A DNA stretch of 64,000 bases, from assembly GCF_019925205.1 (NCBI RefSeq), contig NC_083564.1, forward strand, positions 9,305,491 through 9,369,490, read 5' to 3'. The number at the start of each line of letters is the position of its first letter. Position 1 is the first letter of the stretch. The notes under the pieces are model-generated. The model saw only the letters and a program-made list of their open reading frames with translations, did not search any database and was not told where the DNA came from. Shown here in pieces: positions 43,001 to 56,664 of the stretch. The stretch comes from Metopolophium dirhodum. Lineage: Eukaryota > Arthropoda > Insecta > Hemiptera > Aphididae. A program made the position numbers and the translations under genes.

Positions 43001-46000
43001 AGACTGGGAGAGACAATAAGGGGAACAGGCGCAGAGGTATTATCGGGTATACCTATCGGAAAACTGAGCTCGTTATTTAATACGATTGAAAACGGTCCGG
43101 GAAAGGCAGCAGGCGAGAATAGACTGCCTAAAAGATAATCGAAAAACGAATGGTCAACATTCGTTAAGCGACCCGGGGGATTTCGTAATTCGGTGTGATG
43201 TTATATGGTTGTCATATTTTACCGATGTTTGTTTCCTATCACTCGATTATCGATTATAATGTTTTTTGCATCATATAAAATGCGATCGTTTGAATATTAC
43301 GATAGTCGAAAACCAATTCAATTTTTTCATCAGTTATTCCATCTAGTTCATGGTAGGTAAAAAGATTATATTATAAGTTTGGAAACGTTTAAGTTTGAAG
43401 TAAGTACATACTCTATTCATCTATACGAAAATGGCTAAATAACTTAAAGCTTTTATAATACAATATGTTTTGTGGTAAGTACGACATATATTGTATTATA
43501 AATTTTAATAGTATACATAACAACTTAGAGGAAATATAACTCACTCAAATAAGTATTTATATTTTTTTTATGTAAATGTTAAATAAGTTTCAAAATGAAC
43601 ATAACTTTTATAGCACCAGACTAATTTTTAGAGTAACACGTTTTTAATATAGACAAAATTATTAATCAAAATTTATATGACATCATGTAAAATAGAATTT
43701 GTTTAAATGTTAAAAGATAAAAAAATACTTTAACTTTAATAGTATGCAGGAAGAAATTTAAAACTAAAAACATAGCAATAAATCAACTTAAAAATAAAAT
43801 ATTATTGTAAGGAATATCAGTATTACACAACGGTACACTACATCATAGTTATTATTGTTAATTAAAGAATACGTCAAAAGAAAATGTATTCAAAATGTAA
43901 AAATAAAAACATATCTTTTACCGTCCAATATATTTTTTTGTTTGGACATAAGCTACTAATAATTCATATTGACGCAGTGTTTAACACAGTCCAGTATTTA
44001 TGACGATAAAATAAATGTGTTCACTTAATACTTATCATAATAAACTTTGAATAATCTCTAAAAACTGGTGCTTACCTAAATCATTAATCCATAAAATATA
44101 TTAAAATTAAACAAATTTTAAATGTAAACTAAATGCTACTAAAGAACAAAATATTTAGGTTGTACAATAGTTTACATGTATTATAAAATTTTATTAACAA
44201 TGAAATACTACTAACGATATACATTTTATTTTATTTAATTTTTATGTTGGTACCTAGGTATTGTTTTTTAGCTACAATGAACTCATTTTAATGATGAAAC
44301 TATTGACTTTATATTACTTTTAATTACGTGAGCTGTAAAACTTAGTTACATTTGTTAACATGTATGAATATAACTAGTTAAATAATTAAAAATAAGAACT
44401 TTTTAAACTTGACCACTGATCTGAAATAATAATATAACTTTTAACAAAAAAAAAAGAAGATATAATTAATATGTTTTATGAAAAAATCTTCCCCTCTTTT
44501 TATGACGTACTCATCTAGTTAGTAGGAGGTACCTATTACAATTTGTTTGTTCATAATTTCTTGAGCCAACAATGAAGGTCAATCATAGTCATTCGCAGAT
44601 TTTCGTTATATTCGTAATTCTTTGCATTTCTAAAGTTTTCAAAACATTGGTAAATCTCTAATAGTATGAAGATAATTATTGTCAAAATTTACTATGATAG
44701 TTGATTCTATTGGATGTTTTATACTATCGAATCAGATTTGAAAACTCGAAGAAAGTCCAACATTTCAAAATTCAAGAGATATTAGGACAATAGACAATAT
44801 GGTTATGATTATTTATTTGTTTCAGGTGGGAATATTTTGTTTGTTTAAACAAATATAAAGAATATTTTTTTAAGGATTTACTGTTTGTTTCTTATAAGTT
44901 TATAACCAATGAACATGGATGTAAACCTTTGTTTGGATTATTGTATATGTATATTAGGTACTTAAGTAGCGTTATTGGTTAATAATAATATGGCTTTGGT
45001 TCAATAAAATGAGTTATAAAACAAATGTGAAAATAACTAAAAAACATGTTTATAATAATTATTATACTGTAGCCATTTTATAAACCATTATAATAATACC
45101 AATCAATTCGGTTATGATTGAATAAGACGTGCGATTAAAAATGGATTCGTCTCCTAACCTATAACCTAACCTTTTACGATAATTATTGTCTTTATGTCAA
45201 CGGATTTCCAGATGCCGCCGTCGCAGCAGAAAGGCGCGTCGTGGGGACGTTGGCTCTGTGACAAAGGCTATAAAGTATTAATTCTGCGTTAGTAGTGACC
45301 ACACAGAGGGCAGTTTGGTATTACTATAAACACAATTTTCGTCGATTAATAATCACTTGGACACAAAACGATAGATGACAGGAATCCGCCGATGACGCCG
45401 CCTATCTGAGCGTCAAAACGTTGTTAACGGTACAATAACCATAGTGATGAGCTATAATAATAACAACATTATGAAGGCCTCGTGCACGCAAAACCGATCT
45501 ACGGATTATACTACTCTCTCGTTGCCGCCGTAAACCCTTTTCATTATTGGGTTTCGTATCGTTTCACATCGATTGCGGACTGGCCACCCGACAAGCATAC
45601 AAACACGGTCCATTGTGATTGAAACCTTTGTTTCTATTTTGTCAGCGCATGTTTTAAAACTCCATTCCCCACTAGTATTTACCTAGCTATTATCGGTACC
45701 CACTCATATATTATATTATATTATTATAAGCCTTCCAATCAAAGGACGCGACTCGAAAAACCGTAGACGGGTTTATTTCAATAAAGGTAACCTACCACCT
45801 AACGCCATAAAAATAAAAATAGTAATAAATAAAACGGTAACCGACTATTTTGTTATAAACGACATAGGTATTATAATATAGGTATATATAGGTATCACGC
45901 ATATGATATTATTAAAATTAAAAAAAAAAATTCGGGTATCTCGTATATAATAATTAATAATGATCATTAATTTGATTTTTTTTTATTATTATTCAGAGTG

Positions 46001-49000
46001 ATTAATATTGTAATACTATACTCGTACCACAAAATGTATTTTAATCGATTCACTTAAGTATATAATATATTATGTATAACGCGTTTGTAAAATTCGAATT
46101 TCGGTTTACCATTCGCGTAGATCATTCATAGTATAATTTCAGACTATAATATTCATTTACAGTAGACCGTACATTGTATGTACGTACTATAAGATATGTC
46201 TACTTGTCTGCAAACGCATGGTGTAATTTTCCAGTTTAGGAATCTTTAGGTCTCCTCATCGAATGTTTCAAGACACGAAATGATTTCATAATTGATTGTT
46301 TAGTTATTATATAATTTTGTAATTAAAAGTGTACACGACAAGAATTATTATATGGAAACTCTAAATTAATAAAATAATAAATTAAAAAGTGGGTGAGATG
46401 GGTTAAGCTGAGGGAACTGTCTGTTGAATATCTGTCCTGTTTTAAATATTATGATGCGCCGATCCATGCAATATCGAAAGAAGTTATTTAAAGTACAAAG
46501 TGTGCTATAAGATGAATTTAAAATCATAGATACATTTTTTGTAAAACTTCAGGCATGAATATATAATTATTTTTACAAAATACTATTAATACTAGGTATT
46601 GACAATTATTGAAAAATTATGTTTTTTTTTAAATGTATGCATGTGGAATTGCAAATTTTACGTTTTTTTCTACGTAATATATAAATCCGGGATCTAGGTT
46701 AATAATATATTTAATGTTGAAATTAATAATAATCTATGTCAGAGTTAATTGTTTTTTTCTAAATATAGAAAGTAAATCACTGAAATTGATTATGGCATTT
46801 TATTACAATTACTATAGTTATAGTTGAGAAATTAATAAAAAAAATAATATTTTTTATGATATTTCAATACAGTAATACACATTGTATGTACTGCAGTTAT
46901 AATATTCAATCAAATTGAAATTCTAACACATATTTTTGTTCAATTGGAAATAATAACAATAAAATATGATTTAACTAAAACTGCTTAAAATTGAAATGGT
47001 TGATGTTATTATTTAATACAACGTTTACTCGCTCATACCAATGTTTTAATGACAAATAAACATATTACCATTGATATCCATTAATTAATTATTGAGTTGA
47101 TGTCAATACAATATGATAATTTGCATACCCTTAATTAAAATAATATATAGGTAAGTATAGTGTACATCGTAATAATTCCATTCATTCATACATTCGTGAA
47201 TAATTTACACATAATATTAATGTATACATAAAAGGGGCTCTAATAAAATTAGGAATTTTTTGTGAAAGATATTTTTATATAGGTTCCAACCACATAATTA
47301 TGGTTTTTTATTTTACAGATAGTTATAAAAATGTATAATTAATATCATAATTATGTATTATAATAATACAAATATTTATTATATTTGTGTGCTTTTTTTT
47401 TTTTTTGAAAATAAAGGTTTTACCAGATATGCCATTAGCATAAAGTAAAATATATTATACTATTCTAAAAATCACGTGTCTTAGGATACGTTTTGTACTT
47501 CTATAATATTTTAACTCGGTGTTATTCATTACAAGGCCCATTTTACAAGTTAAGTGTGACCCCCACACTAAAACTAAATTGTATATTCTAAAGTGTGGAA
47601 ATAAACGTTCATCAACGTCAAAATATCATCAAATAAAATAAAATAAATATACAATTATATAATAAGAATATTGTTATTATATTACATTATTAAATGTAAT
47701 GATTTTTATAAATAATTGTACAGTTATTGTGTAATTTTTTTTTATTATTATTATATACCAGCAAGTACCTAGTTTAAAAAAATAATAATATTTGGCCCTA
47801 TCCGAAATCATAGCGAGGACCGCTAATCGTCCAATACATGGAAACATCATATAATCTGTATGAGTCTTGTGTTGTTTCAACTCTGACAAAACATTTTCTC
47901 TATCCTTTATCGAGTCACTAACATAAAATTTTCTTTCCTTAGTACTTTCGTTTTTTTTATTGTTTTTTATTTCCTTTTGCTTTTACCTTCCTGTTTTTTT
48001 TTTTTATCAAAGTTACACCTTAAAGTATAAATTTCTAACAAACAAGTCTATCTTTCAATTTCATTTTGCAATCCAAATATTTTGCGAACGATAAACGTTT
48101 TTATATACCAAATTTAACGTATTATTATATTTATATACGAATAATAAATGTGATAATTTTGCAATATTATATTATAAATCATTTATTATATAATGACTGA
48201 TCAATAACTTATTATTTAGATTGATTAAATGTTTAAATGTGTGATTAATGTTAAATGATTGAATCGCTTATATGTTGTTATTTTTTTGGTTGCTTATAAT
48301 TCAAAGTATGCGAAATGTAGAGCTGTAGTTTTTTTTATCACAGGATTAGTAATTAATAATGTTACGAATTTTATCTTGATATGGAACGTTTATGATTATG
48401 ATGTTATGAATCACTTATTATGTGGCGGTTGAAGAATATTTTACATATTCGTTAGGATTCATCATGTCTGTAGTTAGGTTTAAGTTTAATAAAAAAAATA
48501 TAAAAGATGACTTAATTTAAAAATTTTATTTATTTATATCAATGCAACAATATATTTAATATTATAATATACTTCTAAGACGTGTGTAAACTAAACCTAT
48601 CTTCAAATAATATTTATAAAAAGTTCAACTATGGACTTTTGCTTTCTATCAATATTTGTCAATGTGATAGACATTTACAACAATCATGTAAGTAATATTA
48701 AATACGAAGTACGAAAAATATTAAAATGGTAGGTAGTGTTTGAATATTTTATAACATATTATACCATTTTTATTATTATTATTGTGAATTATGTATTTTT
48801 GATCTATATATTATTCATTATACTAATATAACACAGTAAGTAAAGGCGTAGCCAAATAACATTCTTTTTTTTTGAGAGGGGGGAGGGGTACAGTTTTTAA
48901 TATTTGATGTAAATGTTAGAGTTATTAAAATAGAAATTATTTGCGTTTTTTGTTTATTATCAATACTTTTGTCTGAAAATATATTATCATAATATCTATC

Positions 49001-49607
49001 GACTTTATTAATAATACCAATAATATTTCTAAGAGAGGTTTAACCCATTTCCCTACAATCAAAACAAATAAAACGTCATTGACAGTAAGGCATTTGATGA
49101 TATGAACTAATTGACAAATAATGAATTCATGACACATTAAAGCGTCCCCACTTATACCTAATACATAAATATTGTGACAAAATTGGACTCAATATATTAG
49201 TTTATAAGTTGATCCCGTAGGGTTGTACAATAAATACCTACTAAGATTATATTAATTGATGTCTCTACTGCTACTCGACTATACATAAGCAAAAAATCGT
49301 TAAAATATTTTACTCATTTTGTAAAGTTCCGTCTTGCGCATCACCTGTTACAATATTTTAGATTGAAAACCTATCGTTTCGTTGTTAATTTTATTTTGGA
49401 AACTCAAACAGAAGATGTTCCTTCAGAAAATTAGTATCTACTAAACCATTCTAGTGGAACATCCATTTGAAATTATAGATATTGTAAACTTCAAACCGTT
49501 TGATTTATAATTAAGAGCATTCTAATCATAGTTGAGTCTGAAAGTATGGAAGGTGGTATGAGTTAGTTTACTATAATTAATAATACATACTCCACGAATA
49601 TCGATCT

Positions 49608-49637
49608 ACAGGGTGATTCACCAAGCATGTTCACCCC
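49608..49637 (+). repeat. ACAGGGTGATTCACC... element end
   Basis: Partner of 6011-6040. Downstream TGTCTTGTGGCGATACAAGC resembles nothing coding. The extent of the element is unknown. Confidence 0.45.
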
Positions 49638-52600
49638 AATTTTTTCTTTTGATATTGAACTTTCAATTTCTTGAAAATTGTTGTACTATTTAAAAAGTGT
49701 CTTGTGGCGATACAAGCTTCTGGTTTTCAAATTAGAATCATCATTTTTACTGTAAATTATTTAGTGAATAATTGTTTTGAAGATTTTGATGTATCCAATT
49801 CACAATTCCAACGATTCTCAATTATTAAAATATTTGTTCTATGGAAAATAGTCCTTAAAAATGGTTTTACAAAAATATAAAATAGATGTTGTATTAGATC
49901 TAGTATTTTTTCTACTTGAACCATTTTTACAAATTATTAATGGTGATGGATAAATCATTGATCACATTTTGAAATCACTATAGTCCCCATATCTTAGAGG
50001 CCCATTAGGGCATATAATTGTCCTTAATACACAAAGTTAAATAACTCAAAAACTACTAATACGAATTTAAAAAAAATACTCTTTAAAAACTATAATATCT
50101 ATATTAAATATAGGTAATAGGTAGTAAATCATTCTAGTAATATTATAGTATTCTGGTAGTAAACATAAGGATGCTAGACACTTATATTTATTAAAGTCAT
50201 TATATTATGTGGTCAAAACCATTAATAATATTGATTAATTGACTGATTGCAATATATTTTTTGATTATTTGATATTTTGATATTTCAAACGAAATTGAAT
50301 GTAAAATAATATTATTATACGGTTTGATAAATATTTTATTTAAATCTGTATTGGTACCGATAATACTAAAGGCCCTATTTTTACGTACGCATCAATATAC
50401 GCGAATCTTCAGTTATATCAATATTAGTTTCATATTAATTATTCATTCTTACATCATTATTATTTTGAATGCTAATAAATACCTGCATTTTCAATGTGTG
50501 TATTTTTTTTTTTTAATTAATCATATAACCTTGTACTTTTTTTTCATTTTATGTACTTGTGTTACATTTTTTTACTTTTTCTAAAAATTTCCCTTGCACT
50601 ATAATTCTTGGAAATTAAAAATAATATTGCTATAGTAAGCCGAAAAGCTACTTACTAGAACAAAGAAACAATTTTTACTTTCAACTGGATGAATTCATGA
50701 AAAAATTTTTTATACCTACTCATAAGTTATGTTACAAGTTTCTGCTATGTTTAATTATTAATTTTTATATATAACGAGTCTGAATAAAATAATTTATAAT
50801 TATATACCTATACGATGAAAAAACGTGAGACTTATATTATGTCATTTGTTTAATTTCCGTATTAAACATAACTATTTAATAATATAATATAACAGTATAA
50901 TATTATTTTGAAAAAAAGTTGTAAAACGTATCGATACTTTTGTGACGTCATATAGAATTAATTTATTTGTGGTTTAAATAAATAATATACTAAAATCGTT
51001 TAAAAAATCATAAGTCTTATTTAATTAATATTAATTTCTTTATTTTATTGTTGCTCTGTACGCAAATAATAATAACATGATAGTTTAAATAAAACATTCG
51101 TCGTTATTCTTTTCAAATAAAAGTTAAGTCTTACTATTCTTACTGTAATTTTAAGGGCTTCCACAAAGATTGCCGAAAATAATTCATTAAATAAAGAATT
51201 TATAGATGTATTGATGTTTACACTCTCTGTGTAAGATTGAAATTATTTAAACATTTTTGTGTCCAGGTGAGGAATACATTTCATTGGCGTTGAATATTGG
51301 ATCGACATTTTATAGAACAAACAGCATCGTATAAAATATGTGCTCCGAATGTATAAATTGTTGAATAATAAAATTTATTGTACCAAAATCTTGAACAAAA
51401 TATTGCTTTTAATGTTTTATGTTTCTCGTTGTATGTACCCATGATCTAGTTTATTTTTATGTTCAATCTCGCAAACAAAATTATAGTTTTAATGTTCTCG
51501 TAAATAATTTCATTGTTATCTTGCAATAACTCATGTGTTATTGACTTATACATGCTTAACTGCATTATTTACGTATTACTAGCTAATTGGAATATATTAT
51601 TCGTTGTCACATTATCAGTAATTAAATTTAACAAAGAAACATAATGTGCATAACAATTTATTATTGACATTACCAATAACATGCACTTACATGTGTTATA
51701 ACTTTAATTATTATTTATAACAGTCAAACTTGTAAAAGCCTTTTAAAAAACATAAAATGGGTATTATTATTTCTTTTAAAGTAATATATTATAACTTTAT
51801 GATCATATTTTAACAGTTTTGAAAGACGGAAGTTTTAAAAATAAAATTACAAATTCCTTTACTATAACAGGATGTTGGTTCGTGGTAAACCTAATTTCAA
51901 CTTAAAACTAACTTCAACCTAACTCAACTAGCTGGAAATATGGTACACGAAAATGTAAAGTATAACTAATAAACCAGAGCAAATCAACGCATGTTACAAA
52001 CATTTTTAAGCAGATTGACTATCCTTAAATTATCTCATTTTTGATATTTTAACATTTTGATTAATGTTTAAAAAAAAAAACCAAAACTTAACCTTGGTAT
52101 TCACTTTGATCTATTTCTCAATCCATCACGATCATATTACCCTTATAACCCTTATACAAATAAGTAATTAGACAACAATTTCACTTAATAATTTAATTCC
52201 AGTTCAAAAATTATTAGCGTGGACACAACTTACACAGTATAAACCGCCAAATCTAAAATCCGTTAAAGTTTAAATTTAAGTAAAAGTCCAAAACAATAAT
52301 CTAGGTACACCACTAAAGCTATATTTATCGATTTTATAGCCACTATACTTATTTTTATAAAAAAAATCTTTAAATTAAAAGAAACGAATTTGTATTATGT
52401 TTGTTTGGTTAGTACAGTATTTATGGTTTGAAAATATTAAAATAGTTTTTAATTTATTTGTAGATAATAATATAGTTACTAGGTTATATATCTGGAATTT
52501 AATATTTATGCTAGGTATATCATTATAATATAGGTAGATAAGATAGTAATAATTTCGGTCGATAGGTATATATTTAAATAATTGTACGTAACGAATAAAA

Positions 52601-53122
52601 TTAGAAGAATTTTGTTTTATTTTTGGCACAATAAATTAATCGTTAAAAAACTAATCACAATAATATATAGTTAGTTAGAAAATTATTTAAGATAAAGTTT
52701 AAATTGTATGCGTATAGTAAATAGAATATTCCCAACTGTAAATATTTAGTTTAGCCAATGAGTATCGAATGAAATATTTCAATCATTATAGTTCTACATT
52801 CAAGTTGTAATGTAAACAAAGGGGTCTAAAAATGATGATATTATACACGGTTGAGTTTTTCAAGTACAATATCATAATAAAAACTGCGTTTACACAGCAC
52901 CTAAATTGCACGTTAATTTCTATTAAATTTTGTTTGTAAACAATGGTCTAAATTATATTCCATGAACCTACTAGTTTGATAAATCGTTTTAGCTTAAACC
53001 TACTAATGTACCATTGGAAGAAATAATAAATTATCGAAATTATAATGTTCTATAATAGGTATGTAATAGAATAATAGATTGTCAATTTCTCGGTTTACCG
53101 TATCAATTACAATATTTCTGTA

Positions 53123-53207
53123 CAGTGAAACCGTTTTTAACGGACACCCATTAATAGCGGACACGTTTTAATATCCCTATGGTGATCGCTATAGAGAGGT
53201 TTCACTG
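53123..53207. mobile_element. 85-bp pogo/Tigger-like MITE
   Basis: CAGTGAAACC at the left and GGTTTCACTG at the right are exact inverted repeats, and both are flanked by TA, the target duplication of Tc1/mariner/pogo elements. The interior AACGGACACC and TAGCGGACACG phrases are typical of Tigger-type ends. No coding capacity. Confidence 0.82.
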
Positions 53208-53529
53208 TACACTCATACGTACCTACATAATATATATTTAAAACAATACCTACCTATATAATATATTTTTTCGAGTAACATAAATGTTAAATTATATTCT
53301 TTAATATCAGTTCAATTTGCTTTAGTTAGAACACAATTTAATATACCTACTATAAACTGTACAGGGAAATTAATTAGTTTAAAACTTGATAACACGATTC
53401 ACGGGGAAACCCTAATGCGACTACGGGAAAGTTTAAACTTTTGCAGTAATTATTTTCGTCACAGTATAATTTTTATATATTTTAATAAAATTGAAATATT
53501 AACGTGCATTATTTTTAACAGACATGAGT

Positions 53530-54450
53530 TTTTTTTTCGGTTGTCAGCGAGACGGTACGATGTGCGGCACTGTGGCCGGCCGTGAGGGTGTGTGACTGCA
53601 TCCCCATGGTCACAAATTACTGATGGAAACGAGACTTATTTCGAGGTGTAAAAAAGTCGTGATCGCAGTTATGGTCGTCTCAACGTTTATCGTCGTGGCT
53701 TCTGCCACGCGAGCTATTACCGCACGATGTTTTTGAGGAAATAAGGAAGTAAAAGCAAGAAAAGAGCATCCAGTGGAACCAGATGGTTTTTATACGTCAG
53801 ATCGTTTATTCTCATTACAAGCGGCCATTTCGTTGATCAACCGTCTCTCCCTCTATCTTTATCTACATCTCACCCGACTCACCCTCTGAAGTTCTCCACA
53901 TCCCCACTTCGCGGGGTACGCCATCTGTATTTCCCCCGGTATCGCCGCCCGTCTTCCTCCCCGTCTCACCCTCTCTCTTTCTTACTATCCCTCTCCCTCT
54001 CTCTCTCTTTTGTACCACCGGTGTCTGTACTTACCGAATTCCCGTGCACACATCCATCGGTGGGCGGTGAAGGGAACCCGGTCCCGTTAACCCGGTGGAA
54101 CGTCGGTAGCCAAAAAACAGGTGGGCGGCGAAACGGGTGAAGTCATATCGTCCCGCCTGCAGTTCCGAATAATAGTCATATAGAAACTTATTTACGGGCC
54201 CATAAAAACTGCATTAACCAAAGAGCTATGAGCCGACGGCGGCGGTTGTGGCGTTAAGCCCAGAACGAACTACATAGAAGATCGACTGCAGAACTGTTTG
54301 CTGATATATCATTTAATATACATAGACTACCACCGATAATCGTAAACACGTCGTTTCGTAACTCATAATTGTTTTTACTGTGCACGGCGAATACTATTGT
54401 AATCATGTTCAGCGTGTTAATCCTGTCATGTACTCATTGTGTGTGTATGG
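53530..54450. other. GC-richer intronic island with CT-rich microsatellite
   Basis: The island begins near GCGAGACGGTACGATG and includes a CT-rich stretch at about 53951-54010 and GGTGGGCGGTGAAGGG at 54059. It lies 2.1 kb upstream of the first Ig exon. No phase-compatible coding exon is recognised; an alternative promoter or enhancer is conceivable. Confidence 0.4.
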
Positions 54451-56554
54451 GCGGTAGAGTGTTTGAAGCCGTCACCGATCTACGTGTATGAACGCGTTTC
54501 CAAACCAGCCTCATCGATATTATAAGTAAAGGTGTTTTGAACCTAAAAACATCCCTTGAGAAATCCAAATAGAGTGAAACGCTGTTTCACGATTGAATGC
54601 TGGTATATAGATCTTTGTGACATTTTCCCCTCCGAGGTTACATTAAAACGGTTTTTGATTTTTCGTTTGAATAACAAAATTGAAGAGTTGAGTTGACATA
54701 TACCTTATACGTTTTCTGATAGTCGTGGAACAACTTTTAGATACTTCTGATATTTAATTTAATTCGTTTCATGTTTAAATATTTAAATAAGAAAAAAAAT
54801 AGTCTGTATTGGTATTAAAAACTCAAAAGTTTTCAACTTAATATTTTATTTAGACGTTCAATATTAAAATGTCTAGTTCTAATGTCTAACGTGTATAATT
54901 ATTATATTTATTACGTTGTCCAACAAAATAAATTAGTTATGACGAGTCAAACTATTTATAGACAATTGAACTTAACATAAAAAATCAATACATCATTTGG
55001 AAACTGAAATCAGAAATCTAGTGGAGCACATTAAAATATATTTCTGCACATTCGAGTCACGGTCGGGGTAAACTTACTCCGGAATCATAATGCTTACTGT
55101 ACATATTAATCCGTTAGAAGATATTACAATAATTAGGTACCCATTGTGCCTAATTCGTTTCTTCTTTCGGCTCGATATAATATTATTTACTACCTAGCTG
55201 GTCCGTCGGGTATTTGTGTTTCAAAGCAGTTTTTGTCCGTCGTTACCCGTCTGTTTGTTGATTCGTTGGCGTAATTTATAGAGGAGAGTTGGCGGAGTGA
55301 ACGGTAATTTGGAATATTTATCTGGTGGGCGGCGTTTAAAACAGCACTGTGCGTGTCTAGAATTAAACGACAGCGAGTGCATCTACATCCCGCATACTTG
55401 ACAATTAAGTTATACAACTGGATATCGTGCATAATATTATAACGTGGATAATATACGAGTACGGTCTTCATCATCATCGAGCGCGATGAGGTTATTATTC
55501 TACGTGTATATGTGTTTAAAATATAATTTCATGGTACATTTCTGATAAACTATATATTATAATAATCTGTAGTGATTTGGACAGATTTGATGTGATTCAA
55601 GTTACACACGAGGTCTGACAAAAAATATATTTTTTTCGTATCATTTTGTACGCATAATATTCGATTGATTAATCAAATTTCAATTCATCGGGTAAAAGTT
55701 GTATGTAAAAGCGCATACATTTGAATAATTTTCATCTCCGGTTTAGTAAAGAATAGCAAATTGTTCTGTGACTTGTGTACTTTGTACGGTGTAAATATTT
55801 GAAAATAATTGAAAATAATTGTTTTATACACTCAAAAGACAGAGTTTACCTTGTTTTGAACAGACGTGTCATTGTTTTTTAATGTAATTAAATTATATAA
55901 TATAGGAATCGTCTAGATTTATTTTATAGTTTTTAATTCAAACATAAAATAAATCATTATCATTGTGAAAGACGTGTTACAGGTACTTATTTGTTAATTA
56001 AAATATAACGAATTTTGTGACCGATTTAGTGAAGAGTATAATAATATAATATTATTATTATGTATGTTTTATTGTTCATTATATAATAAAACATAGTTAT
56101 GTAACACAGTTAATTTATAAACATATCTTGGAAAATGTTTAACCAACATTGACGTAATCTGGCATGAAAATGTGATGATTTTCATTTAAACGAATGTATT
56201 TTCATTATAAAAATAAAATAATATACTCAAGTTATAAACCGATTTAGTTTTATTTAGCATTAAATAGGTTTAATTAAAAATAATAAACCAACATAACAAC
56301 ATTTTGGATTACTAAAATGTAATACTCGAACGTCATGTATTCTACTCGAAATCGATTTCGAAACCATAGGGAAGATACGTAGGTAATTTATTAAAAATTG
56401 ATAGATTTAAAAAAAAAATAAACATCTGTCTGTTGCATTTTTTTTGTTATTTATGGTCAATTACTTATTTACAATTGTTGCGCAAATAAATTACTACCGC
56501 ATTACGTATGTGTGCGAATAAATATATAATTTTTTATATTTTTTTATGTTACAG

Positions 56555-56664
56555 TTTTATCGGTGTTGGAACCCGAGTTCGCAGAGCCTATTCCAAACGC
56601 TACGATACCCGTGGGAAGGGACGTCTCGCTGCCTTGTGTCGTCAGCAATTTGGGAAATTACAAA
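56555..56664 (+). CDS. DIP/lachesin-like IgSF gene, exon 2 (start of Ig domain 1)
   Basis: Flanked by TTATGTTACAG and GTATTT. Joined to exon 1 it reads VLSVLEPEFAEPIPNATIPV then GRDVSLPCVVSNLGNYK. The PEF..PI.N.T.P.GR.V.L.C.V.NLG.YK pattern is characteristic of the first Ig domain of DIPs and related lachesin/IgLON-type proteins; the Cys is the first of the domain disulfide. The next exon would normally begin with V-A-W and lies beyond the window. DIPs are neuronal surface proteins that pair with Dpr proteins during synaptic partner choice. Exact paralogue cannot be decided from 37 residues. Length 110 nt; ends in phase 0. Confidence 0.82.

Larger units (their letters stand above)
28350..56554 (+). 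other. First intron of the DIP-like gene (about 28.2 kb)
   Basis: Starts with GTACGT and ends with TTATGTTACAG. No additional exon with fitting phase was recognised. It is AT-rich with short TAGGTACCTA-like strings; transposon remnants inside are listed separately. GC-richer islands without assigned function lie at about 32570-32760, 42540-42740, 45180-45620 and 53540-54450; they could be enhancers or alternative first exons. Elsewhere in the intron nothing beyond AT-rich sequence is seen. Confidence 0.65.

Noticed and set aside
42794..43138. 114-codon + strand ORF with Gly run
   Set aside because: Built around the poly-G tract; no domain.
48841..48895. GGCGTAGCC followed by poly-T and G-rich run, like another hAT end
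   Set aside because: Too short, and no partner terminus or target duplication.
55190..55477. 95-codon minus-strand ORF near the Ig exon
   Set aside because: No family features or consistent splice context; opposite strand to the gene.
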